Shown: one piece after another, positions 57,301 through 64,000 of the stretch
Layout: every line of letters starts with the position of its first letter
Numbering within the stretch: position 1 is the first letter of the stretch
Source of the DNA: Rikenellaceae bacterium
GTDB lineage: Bacteria > Bacteroidota > Bacteroidia > Bacteroidales > Rikenellaceae
Length of the DNA: 64,000 nucleotides
NCBI GenBank assembly: GCA_020860245.1
Contig: JAJBUQ010000004.1
Location: 160,426-224,425, forward strand
Direction: 5' to 3'
Program-made: the position numbers and the translations under genes
The notes under the pieces: model-generated
Told to the model about the DNA's origin: nothing
Databases searched by the model: none
What the model saw: only the letters and a program-made list of their open reading frames with translations

Positions 57301-58627
57301 AAAAGAATTCGATATTGTTATCAGCCGTCTTGCAGAACTTAAAATTATAGATGTTAATACAGGAATTACGCTCTACACGCATAATCTTCCTTACGGTGCG
57401 TCTTTATTTTTCGACGACGGAGCCATTGTTAAAAAAGGCGATCTGATCTGTGAGTGGGATCCGTATAATGCGGTTATCATATCGGAATTTAACGGACGTG
57501 CAGTGTTCGATAATGTACTGGAAGGAATAACTTACAGGGAAGAAGCCGATGAGACTACCGGTTTCCGTGAAAAAGTCATCATTGAATCGAAAGATAAAAA
57601 CAGAAACCCTGTTATCAAAATTCTTAATGAAAAAGGGGAAGAACAGAGGCAGTATAACCTTCCGGTAGGTGCGCACATCGTCGTAAAAGAGGATGAAGGG
57701 ATTACTGCCGGAGAGATACTGATTAAGATTCCGCGTGCGGTTGGTAAGGCAGGCGATATTACCGGAGGACTTCCGCGTGTAACCGAATTATTTGAGGCGC
57801 GTAATCCGTCTAATCCTGCCGTTGTGTCGGAAATCGACGGAGAAGTGTCGTTCGGTAAGATTAAGCGCGGTAACAGAGAAGTGATAATTACGTCTAAGAC
57901 AGGGCAGGAGAAAAAATATCTTGTGCCTCTCTCACGCCAGATACTCGTTCAGGAGAACGATTATGTAAGGGCCGGAATGCCTTTGTCCGACGGAGCGATT
58001 ACTCCAAGCGATATTCTTTCAATACAGGGACCTACGAAAGTTCAGGAATATATCGTGAACGAGCTTCAGGAAGTTTACCGCATGCAGGGTGTGAAGATTA
58101 ACGATAAACACTTTGAAGTCATCGTACGTCAGATGATGAATAAAGTTCAGATACAGGATCCTGGCGATACGAGATTCCTCGAAGAACAGGTTGTGGATAA
58201 ATGGGAATTTATGCGGGTGAATGACAGCCTCTATGATAAAAAGGTAGTTATGGACGCAGGAGACTCGGCGGAAATGAAACCGGGGCAGATTGTGTCTGTT
58301 AGAAGGTTGCGCGACGAGAACTCCATACTTAAACGTAAAGATATGAAACTCGTGGAAGTTCGCGACGTTATCCCTGCTACATCGAATCAGATACTTCAGG
58401 GTATCACCCGCGCCGCACTCCAGACAAGCAGTTTCATGTCTGCGGCATCGTTCCAGGAAACTACGAAGGTTCTTAATGAAGCGGCTATTCTCGGTAAAGT
58501 CGATCCGTTAGAAAAACTTAAAGAAAACGTAATTTGCGGACATCTCATACAGGGAGGTACGGGGTTAAGAGATTACGACAATATTATAGTCGGCTCGATG
58601 GAAGATTATAATTCGATAAATAAATAA
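54380..58627 (+). CDS. rpoC: DNA-directed RNA polymerase subunit beta'
   Basis: The start at ATG 54380 ([16 protein letters not shown]) gives 1415 residues; an in-frame TTG at 54368 is disfavoured. The zinc-ribbon region [20 protein letters not shown], the active-site [15 protein letters not shown] (three Mg-binding Asp), the second zinc cluster [13 protein letters not shown] and the C-terminal domain are all present. No interruption. It is the last gene of the operon here; rpsL, usually next in this phylum, is absent. Confidence 0.98.
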   Translation: MSFRKDNKVSNGFSKITIGLASPEEILENSSGEVLKPETINYRTYKPERDGLFCERIFGPVKDYECHCGKYKRIRYKGIVCDRCGVEVTEKKVRRERMGHISLVVPVAHIWYFKSLPTKIGYLLGIPSKKLDAIIYYERYVVIQPGVAAANGVSKLDLLAEKEYLDILAALPKGNQQLDDSDPNKFIAMMGAEAISLLLQNIDLDELSYSLRHKASTETSQQRKSEALKRLHVVEAFRESKEINKPEWMILKVIPVTPPELRPLVPLDGGRFATSDLNDLYRRVIIRNNRLKRLIEIKAPEVILRNEKRMLQEAVDSLFDNSRKSNAVKTESNRPLKSLSDSLKGKQGRFRQNLLGKRVDYSARSVIVVGPELKMHEMGIPKDMAAELYKPFIIRKLIERGIVKTVKSAKKIIDRKDPVVWDILENVLKGHPVMMNRAPTLHRLGIQAFQPKLIKGKALQLHPLACTAFNADFDGDQMAVHLPLGNAAILEAQILMLGAHNILNPANGAPITVPSQDMVLGLYYITKERSGAKGEGLVFYGTEEAIIAYNEGRAALHAKVKLPIVKKDKDGNVTKEFTDTTIGRIIFNQFVPEEAGYINVVLTKKTLRDIIGNVMKTSGASRTAAFLDDIKSLGYNMAFKGGLSFNLDAVIIPKEKEALVNDGYEQVAEVIESYNMGLITNNERYNQIIDIWTHTNSKLTQTVLKQLTEDDQGFNPVYMMLDSGARGSKEQIRQLSGMRGLMAKPQKSGSDSAQIIENPILSNFKEGLSVLEYFISTHGARKGLADTALKTADAGYLTRRLVDVAQDVIISEDDCGTLRGLTATTIKRNEETVQTLYEKILGRTTVHDVYNPLTGEFILGAGEEITEEIASEIEKSPIEQVEIRSVLTCESKRGVCSKCYGRNLASGRMVQKGEVVGVIAAQSIGEPGTQLTLRTFHVGGVAGGIAADSQVVARYDGRLEIEELKTVRKTDDTGKEFDIVISRLAELKIIDVNTGITLYTHNLPYGASLFFDDGAIVKKGDLICEWDPYNAVIISEFNGRAVFDNVLEGITYREEADETTGFREKVIIESKDKNRNPVIKILNEKGEEQRQYNLPVGAHIVVKEDEGITAGEILIKIPRAVGKAGDITGGLPRVTELFEARNPSNPAVVSEIDGEVSFGKIKRGNREVIITSKTGQEKKYLVPLSRQILVQENDYVRAGMPLSDGAITPSDILSIQGPTKVQEYIVNELQEVYRMQGVKINDKHFEVIVRQMMNKVQIQDPGDTRFLEEQVVDKWEFMRVNDSLYDKKVVMDAGDSAEMKPGQIVSVRRLRDENSILKRKDMKLVEVRDVIPATSNQILQGITRAALQTSSFMSAASFQETTKVLNEAAILGKVDPLEKLKENVICGHLIQGGTGLRDYDNIIVGSMEDYNSINK

Positions 58628-58662
58628 AAAAAAAGCTGTCCGGTCAGGACAGCTTTTTTTTT
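58628..58662. terminator. Bidirectional terminator between rpoC and the prophage module
   Basis: The stem AAGCTGTCC (58633-58641) / GGACAGCTT (58647-58655) has A-runs before and T-runs after it, so it works in both directions. The prophage connector gene ends inside its T-run. Confidence 0.92.
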
Positions 58663-59119
58663 ATAATATAAAACCGCCGCTGATTATTCGGCTGTTTCTT
58701 ATTGGCGGAAGGAATCCCTCGAATTGATCGGTATTCTCAAAAATATAATTTATTGCCTCTTCCAGTAATATATCGGCATTTTTCTTTGTCTCTCTGCGAT
58801 AGCGCATTGTCTCTTGATGAGTAAGGTAATGTTTACCCGTATTCCTATTGGTAAATACTCCGATATTCCCGGTACTGGTCGAAAGTTCCGCAAAGGTCAG
58901 ATATTTTACAAAGAACGCAAGCGGCGGTTTTATATAATTTCGATTGAACCAGTCAAACTTATTCTCCATTATAGCGGTAAATAATTTTCCGAGAACGGGT
59001 TTTATAAATTTCACCTGGGCTGTCGTAATAAGGCAGTCGGTAACTATCCGCCGGCTTATCTGATCTTTATATGTAAAAGCTATTTCGATTACTTCGTCTG
59101 CAGTTATTAGATTTTTCAT
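58661..59119 (-). CDS. Phage head-tail connector-like protein (DUF6712-like)
   Basis: This 152-residue protein follows the portal gene with a 4-nt overlap (ATGA). It begins MKNLITADEVIEIAFTYKDQ and contains IKPPLAFFVKYLTFAELSTS and a C-terminal ISGGFIL. This pattern is like the DUF6712 proteins that sit after the capsid/portal genes in Bacteroidetes phages and probably act as connectors or adaptors. The family match is from memory and not searched. It is the last gene of the module and converges on rpoC. Confidence 0.6.
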   Translation of the reverse strand: MKNLITADEVIEIAFTYKDQISRRIVTDCLITTAQVKFIKPVLGKLFTAIMENKFDWFNRNYIKPPLAFFVKYLTFAELSTSTGNIGVFTNRNTGKHYLTHQETMRYRRETKKNADILLEEAINYIFENTDQFEGFLPPIRNSRIISGGFIL

Positions 59120-60336
59120 AGTTCCGCGATAAATTTTTGTTGCGACGGATCCAGTTCGTCATACTCGAGTCCGTCGATTTTGCGCACCTCCCAGATTCTC
59201 ATATATGTAGGTTTCGCATTTGCGGGCGGACGGTTTATTATTTGGAGCGAGGCCGCATCTACTTCCAGAATATTTTCTATTACTTTTCTTAAAGGTTCCA
59301 GAAGTTCCTCTTGTTGTCCGAGTATTACCGTATTGAGCGCGACTTCGTACTCATTTAAAATTCTCGCTGCGGAGAATCCTGAGGAGTAGTCGAGACCGCT
59401 CAACGACCTGAACCATGAATGTGCTACTACGATATCGGTTGTTGCCTGATCGTGTAGATTTTTCCAATCCCCTTCGTTTGCTGATGAAATAGGAATGAAC
59501 TTGGAATTTTCATATTCATTGGAACCTTTGAGCATAAATAAAACCTGTCCTGGCTTGCCTCCGAATTTTTCTTCAGCTTTTTTGATAACCTGGAACGCTT
59601 CGCTTTCCGTATCCACATCCGCGTCGAGCATCATTATTCCGGAGAGCTGAAAAGAATTATCGAGCCGGCTGATATTCCACATATCGGTTTTATATGCGAT
59701 TGCCGATACATTCATCCCTGCTATGTAAGGAGGGACACCGTAATTTTCATACATCGGTTCGTAATCCTTATAATGGATTACCGAATGCATGGAGCCGTCG
59801 CTTCTTTTCTCGAATTCAGGGAATAATGGAAGTTTTTCCGATTGGGAAGGATTAAATGTCATTCAGTTATGGTGGAGTATAATGTGAGTTTTGTCCTTGT
59901 TCAACCTGCATTTGGAAGCATCCTGGTGGTAAAATGAAAGAAAACTGTGAGATTCGTCAGTAATAATTTCCACAAAGGCGTTCCCCAAAAGACATTTATC
60001 GAATGCTATCTTATTCAGAACGTGCCTCAAACTCTCCCTGTCGCCATTTGCACAATCTACCATATTCGAGAGAATAGTATCTGTTTTATCGTAGGATATG
60101 CCTTTGCCGGAAATATAATCTGCTTTATCGTTGATGATGCGTCTGTGGGTAGTGGATTTTCTGGATAATGCCGCAAGCGCGTAAGGAAACAGATTATCGT
60201 CGCCCCACTTCCAGAAGGTGTTCTCGTTCGTATTATTTACCCCAAATTGGAAAAAACTTTTTTCCGTTTTATTAGAAACGAGTACCGCCGGACTATTGCG
60301 TGTCCCGTGAGTCGTCCGGTAAGTTTGATTTCCCAT
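59116..60336 (-). pseudogene. Phage portal protein, interrupted by one in-frame TGA
   Basis: If the stop is ignored this is about 406 residues, a normal size for a Bacteroidetes phage portal. The first 157 codons (KWGDDNLFPYALAALSRKST, KADYISGKGISY, GNAFVEIITDE) and the next 248 codons (HYKDYEPMYENYGVPPYIAG, NSFQLSGIMM, SLSGLDYSSGFSAARI) are in one frame, separated by TGA at 59865-59863. The junction reads ILHHN-stop-MTFNP; related portals that I recall have LHPDW-type sequence, so Trp is the likely original. ATG follows the TGA directly, so reinitiation could yield a second polypeptide. The gene ends in TGA as well and overlaps the connector gene. Confidence 0.75.
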
Positions 60337-60362
60337 TATTGTTTAATTTGCGGAGTTATCCG

Positions 60363-61340
60363 TTATTGGTATGAAACTACGAGAAGTTCAGGAAGAAGGT
60401 AATCGCATCCGGCCATGAATACGGCCCGCTGCCTGTTCTCTATCTGATCGGGATTATACCACATTTTAACTTCCATTCCCGGAAAATCATTGGTATTTAC
60501 TGCGAGGGCAAGGTTCTTCCTGTCCGTTAATATCGCGATGGAATCAGGCATATCCGAGTATGATTTCAGATAATTGGTTATGTGGAGATCGATTATTGGA
60601 ATACCTTTATATTTCAATTCGTTTCTACCGTTCTGCATAGCGAGATAAGAGTTATCGACTTTGTAGCTGTCGAGAGTATCTTCGTAATTATCGTATATGT
60701 CGGTTGTAACGAGAAATACGAGATCTCCCCTGGATCTCAATTGACGAAGATATGCGGGGGCCTTATCCCACATCTCCTTCAATAAACCCTCTGCGGAAGC
60801 CTCCATACTCAGATCCGGAAGCGGTATCTCGGTTATGCCGGTCTCTCCTCCCGCAATATCTTCTTTTATTTTCTTTATTACACCGTCAAAAGTGTTATGA
60901 CCTTCGTTGCGCTGAGTGTTTCCGGTCCACATGGTCGCCCTTATCGATTCGCTGACCGCTTCTTTGAATAAGGCCGTTTCGGCCTCTTCCAAATTGGTTC
61001 CCGATAGATCTCCTAAATTGACGTCCGGAGCGCCTGTCAACCTTTCGTATACCATATTGAAATAATCTTCCGCAGAAAATCCGAGTTCGGCTTTTACTTT
61101 GCTGAGATCGATCTTCTTCTGATATTTTACGGACGGATCCGAACCCGCCCATTCGCTGGAATAATTTTTAAGGACATCGGACGATCTCTCCCAGAAGGAT
61201 ATGGTGGTAGGTACGGGCATATTGTACATTATTCTGATGCCCAGTTCGGTTGCATCAGGCCCTGTAAGCATCGGGCGGAAAAAAATTGCCGATAATTCTT
61301 CGCCTGTGTATGTTTTGGGGTTTTCTATGATTTTAGCCAT
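60363..61340 (-). CDS. Phage major capsid protein (putative)
   Basis: This 325-residue protein sits between the protease and portal genes. The features RIMYNMPVPTTISFWERSSD, SVSESIRATMWTGNTQR-like ESIRATMWTGNT, LRSRGDLVFLVTTDIYDNYE and the C-terminal EVKMWYNPDQIENRQRAVFM fit HK97-fold major capsid proteins of Bacteroidetes phages. The call rests on size, context and these segments. It is 4 nt from the protease gene and 26 nt from the portal gene. Confidence 0.7.
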   Translation of the reverse strand: MAKIIENPKTYTGEELSAIFFRPMLTGPDATELGIRIMYNMPVPTTISFWERSSDVLKNYSSEWAGSDPSVKYQKKIDLSKVKAELGFSAEDYFNMVYERLTGAPDVNLGDLSGTNLEEAETALFKEAVSESIRATMWTGNTQRNEGHNTFDGVIKKIKEDIAGGETGITEIPLPDLSMEASAEGLLKEMWDKAPAYLRQLRSRGDLVFLVTTDIYDNYEDTLDSYKVDNSYLAMQNGRNELKYKGIPIIDLHITNYLKSYSDMPDSIAILTDRKNLALAVNTNDFPGMEVKMWYNPDQIENRQRAVFMAGCDYLLPELLVVSYQ

Positions 61341-61344
61341 TCTT

Positions 61345-62301
61345 TTATTGTTTAAAGTTTTTTAAATCTTTTTCGTATGATCTGGTGTTGCTCGGTGTCC
61401 GGAAGTCGTAATGGGAAGGATCCTCTTTAGGTTTGGTTGCTGTCGGCTTCGCCGAGAATTTATTGTTGATAAATTCTACCTTTTTTATCTTATTTTCGAA
61501 AATCCCGTTATCTCGGATTTTTTTTTCCATATCCGATATTTTCGATTCCAATTGTTCGATTCTTTGCCGATACGCGTTATTGCTTTTACCGGAACTTATT
61601 TCAGGTATGGAATAGTTCCGGAGTCTTAAAATCATCCTTCTGAGGTATTCCGCAGGAGAAATCGAATGTCCGTACCGTGACGGAATCTGAGGGAGTCCGA
61701 GCAACGATATCTCTGTGGAGATATCGTTCATAATCTTCTCTCCTGCTATAATACGATCGGCAAGACCTTCCTCGATAGCCTGCTCTGCAGTGAGCCATTC
61801 CCCTTTGCCGTTATTTTTTCCCATGAGCTGAAGAAATTCTTCCGGTGTACGTCCAGACTTTGCAGCGTATATACGTGATATTTTTTCGTCCGTTTTCTCA
61901 AGCATATCGATAGTCCTGTTAATTTCGGATGTATTACCTTCGGTGAAGGTCGAGGATTTATGGATCAGATACATCGCATTATCTGAAATTTCTCTCCGGC
62001 TTGCGCTCGCTGCCTGCGCGATTATAGTTGCCGCTGATGCCACGTACCCATAACATCTGGTTGTAATCTGCATATCGAGTTGTGTCAGATCGTCATAAAT
62101 CATAAGCGCGTCGTTCACGTTCCCGCCGACGGACCTTATATTAATAACGAGATCCTCGACCTCCCCCGATTTTATCTCTTCTATTTTATCCGAAAAGTCC
62201 GGATAAGAGAAATTTTCACCGTATTCTGTACTATCCCCTATAATTCCGGAGATATTTAATTCATAAGTATTATTCATATTTATATATGGATTTATCTTCA
62301 A
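61345..62301 (-). CDS. ClpP-type prohead protease with C-terminal scaffold-like region
   Basis: This 318-residue protein has a ClpP-like serine protease domain (about residues 10-195): INIRSVGGNVNDALMIYDDL, catalytic Ser in YGYVASAATIIAQAA, catalytic His in AMYLIHKSSTF, and KGEWLTAEQAIEEGLADRII. The C-terminal part (about 230-318) has a coiled-coil stretch (RIEQLESKISDMEKKIRD) like internal scaffolds. The protease-scaffold fusion is a normal strategy for tailed-phage head maturation. It is followed by the capsid gene after 4 nt. Confidence 0.85.
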   Translation of the reverse strand: MKINPYINMNNTYELNISGIIGDSTEYGENFSYPDFSDKIEEIKSGEVEDLVINIRSVGGNVNDALMIYDDLTQLDMQITTRCYGYVASAATIIAQAASASRREISDNAMYLIHKSSTFTEGNTSEINRTIDMLEKTDEKISRIYAAKSGRTPEEFLQLMGKNNGKGEWLTAEQAIEEGLADRIIAGEKIMNDISTEISLLGLPQIPSRYGHSISPAEYLRRMILRLRNYSIPEISSGKSNNAYRQRIEQLESKISDMEKKIRDNGIFENKIKKVEFINNKFSAKPTATKPKEDPSHYDFRTPSNTRSYEKDLKNFKQ

Positions 62302-62338
62302 AAATATTATTCCGCCGTTCGGAGTGTTTTATACATAA

Positions 62339-62614
62339 CTATAAAATATTATGATCTACATCCTTGTAGTAGTATATACATTTGCGTACATATTCATAGG
62401 AGCAGCAGAAATGTTCGGTTGCCTTCCACATCGCATTCAATTTACTGTTGCCGTTGGACGCTTCTGAAAAAACAAACTTCCTGATAACGAAAACTTTTAG
62501 CATAGTGTCGTCTACAACTCCCGAAGACATTAAAATTTCCAACAGTTTGACGATTTCCTTCGATCGGAATTTTTTACACATCACTTCTATAAATTCTTTT
62601 TGGTATGTTGTCAT
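62339..62614 (-). CDS. Small protein of unknown function in the prophage module
   Basis: This 91-residue protein starts 4 nt after the stop of the tail-like protein and ends 37 nt before the protease gene. It is helix-rich (EFIEVMCKKFRSKEIVKLLE, ATEHFCCSYEYVRKCIYYYK) with a possible helix-turn-helix in its C-terminal half, and three cysteines. I do not recognise it. It could be a small regulator or a terminase-associated protein. Confidence 0.55.
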   Translation of the reverse strand: MTTYQKEFIEVMCKKFRSKEIVKLLEILMSSGVVDDTMLKVFVIRKFVFSEASNGNSKLNAMWKATEHFCCSYEYVRKCIYYYKDVDHNIL

Positions 62615-62618
62615 GGCA

Positions 62619-64000
62619 TTAAATTTTGATGAATGTACATAATGTCGATTCTCCCGTGCCCGGTTTATAATTCGTCATTTCGACGAGGCGGCAGATGACA
62701 TTCTCGCCGTTTATATTTATTCTAAAAAGTTTTCGAAAATCGGGCCCGTAACCGTTCGGAAAAATAATGCTGTTTATGTCCGCCGGTGTCAGAAAAAAAC
62801 TGCCGGATATTTTTTTTCCGTATAATGAGGAGTGGAGTTCGCTCTGGTAATATTTATTCAGTCCGCTTATCTGCCCCGAATCGTCGAAGCCTAAATTCAC
62901 GTTCTCTTCTTCGTCCCGGAAACATATATACGGATACCACTTCCCGTAAGACGGATACCCCCAGTTCTCCTCGCTGCGAATAGGTTTCATTCCACGGTAC
63001 GACACTATCTTTGGTCCGAAATTAAGATTGCCGTTATTAGCGCTGTCGAGTTCCCCGTCACGATCCCCTGCCTTCAATAGCCATGTACTCTTTGCCGGAG
63101 TGAAACTTCCTGTCTCACTGATTGAGGGAGAGAAAAATTTATTGGCCTGCACAGTGTCCGATCCACTCGAAACAGGAAACGGATTTACCCATTCATAAGC
63201 TGCGTATGTTGTGTTATTCTGCGTCCCCCATCTCTTCACGGTGCCGTCTTCGGAAGCGTAACGAAACAATATCGAATCAGGCAGCTCCTTACAACACTCT
63301 TCGACCGCGACACTCCTCGTACCGTCAATCCGGTCGGTCCAATCAACCAATTCATCGATATAAAAGTTATCCCGGGGCTCGATGATAATGGTTTTTTGTT
63401 CGGTATTAGTCAGAAAACATAGATTGAACATGTGCCGTACCGCTTCGATCAATTCCGATTGCTTATTTGTGTACGCAAACAATTCTTCCGCTGTTACGGT
63501 CGATCCTTCCATAGGATTGGCATAAAACACAGGTCTTACCGAAGTTCCCGATTTGAGCGTGAAACTCCACCCTTCTTCTGCTCCGGAGAATACCGCCTGA
63601 TTGAAATAAATAGTTTGTCCGCTGCGCCGCAGCGACGGTCTGCTCCTGACGGTGGCGTATACATCCACGTTGCGTGTATTCTCCAGATATTCAGTATAGT
63701 TATATAATCCCCAGTCGTTTGTCAATGTATATGTTCCGGATATATATTTGTAGAGATAAATTTCGGACACGTCGGATATATCGTCTATAATGTATTCCCT
63801 GTCGGTAAATGTTTCAGTTATGCTATTGCCGTCTTTATGATAAACAGATAGATAATAACCTGCGGTTTTGTCGTATTCGAAAATACAGACTATGAACTGC
63901 CCGTAAGTGTAGTTGTTTTTATAATCCGTCATTTTGTTCGGTACGGCGACCTGTCGCGGATAACCGTCTTCCAGTGTAACTGAATCGATGCCGGAGAGTT
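62619..64000 (-). CDS. Phage tail-like structural protein, N-terminus beyond the window
   Basis: An in-frame ATG lies at 63932, but the frame stays open to the window edge (upstream codons give LSGIDSVTLEDGYPRQVAVPN), so the gene is probably cut by the window. At least 460 residues are visible. It is beta-rich with many aromatic residues (TNDWGLYNYTEYLENTRNVD, IIEPRDNFYIDELVDWTDRI, YQSELHSSLYGKKISGSFFL, FRKLFRININGENVICRLVE). This resembles tail-tip or baseplate-type proteins of Bacteroidetes phages by eye only. Confidence 0.55.
   Translation of the reverse strand, partial: LSGIDSVTLEDGYPRQVAVPNKMTDYKNNYTYGQFIVCIFEYDKTAGYYLSVYHKDGNSITETFTDREYIIDDISDVSEIYLYKYISGTYTLTNDWGLYNYTEYLENTRNVDVYATVRSRPSLRRSGQTIYFNQAVFSGAEEGWSFTLKSGTSVRPVFYANPMEGSTVTAEELFAYTNKQSELIEAVRHMFNLCFLTNTEQKTIIIEPRDNFYIDELVDWTDRIDGTRSVAVEECCKELPDSILFRYASEDGTVKRWGTQNNTTYAAYEWVNPFPVSSGSDTVQANKFFSPSISETGSFTPAKSTWLLKAGDRDGELDSANNGNLNFGPKIVSYRGMKPIRSEENWGYPSYGKWYPYICFRDEEENVNLGFDDSGQISGLNKYYQSELHSSLYGKKISGSFFLTPADINSIIFPNGYGPDFRKLFRININGENVICRLVEMTNYKPGTGESTLCTFIKI

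Noticed and set aside
16181..60336. Genome-wide reassignment of UGA to tryptophan
   Set aside because: The GH97 and portal genes themselves end in TGA, as do the DUF1573 and first FKBP genes, and Trp is encoded by TGG in the other proteins (for example rplX, secY, rpoB). UGA is thus a normal stop.
1..64000. CRISPR array or rRNA operon
   Set aside because: No regularly spaced direct repeats and no 16S/23S/5S-like sequence were noticed anywhere in the window.

Overview
The window reads as a chromosome segment from an uncultured member of the Bacteroidota, most likely order Bacteroidales. Several lines agree. Many intergenic regions carry the Bacteroidetes-type promoter (TTTG at -33, about 19 bp, then TAnnTTTG at -7). 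Shine-Dalgarno sequences are mostly weak. The typical genes are present: a retaining-type GH97 glycosidase lipoprotein, FKBP-type lipoproteins, a DUF1573 lipoprotein, a DUF2795 protein, a long NusB, and the tRNA-Thr/Tyr/Gly-tuf-tRNA-Trp-secE-nusG-rplKAJL-rpoBC cluster. MqnE indicates menaquinone synthesis by the futalosine route. KdsD, LptB and the outer-membrane proteins indicate a Gram-negative envelope with Kdo-containing LPS.

Layout. 1-9910: the 3' part of the S10/spc/alpha ribosomal superoperon (rpsQ end to rplQ) with secY, map, infA and rpoA, closed by a terminator. An internal promoter and a long leader hairpin lie before rpsH. 10242-15865: housekeeping genes radA, a hotdog thioesterase, mqnE, a PASTA protein, an RluD-type pseudouridine synthase and tsaB. 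15918-16087: two tRNA-Gln genes. 16181-31128: GH97, ppdK, ileS, a DksA-like gene, a repressor-like gene, ribE, a YjbH-like gene, a DEAD-box helicase and two FKBP lipoprotein genes. 31168-35094, minus strand: an SDR, a DUF2795 protein, a PduO-type adenosyltransferase, a small conserved protein and a YhiN-type flavoprotein. 35188-39792: nusB, DUF1573, mtgA and two M16 peptidases. recQ lies on the minus strand (39793-41991). kdsD-lptB-aroA follow (42139-45104). 45292-58627: tRNA genes, tuf, secE, nusG, rplKAJL and rpoBC. 58661-64000, minus strand: a prophage structural module (tail-like protein, small protein, ClpP-type protease/scaffold, capsid, portal, connector) that converges on the rpoC terminator.

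The most notable observation is that three otherwise intact genes each contain exactly one in-frame stop with no frameshift: TGA in the GH97 enzyme and TGA in the phage portal, both where tryptophan is expected, and TAA in an M16 peptidase. The GH97 and portal genes also end in TGA, so wholesale UGA-to-Trp recoding is unlikely. Recent nonsense mutation, leaky readthrough, reinitiation (TGA is followed directly by ATG in the portal) or base errors/DNA damage remain open. The tRNA-Tyr gene also has a C-A mismatch in its anticodon stem. Other points of interest are the rpsH leader hairpin, two mutually overlapping divergent promoters before nusB and the flavoprotein, and the separation of rpoBC from the S10 operon with prophage genes next to rpoC.
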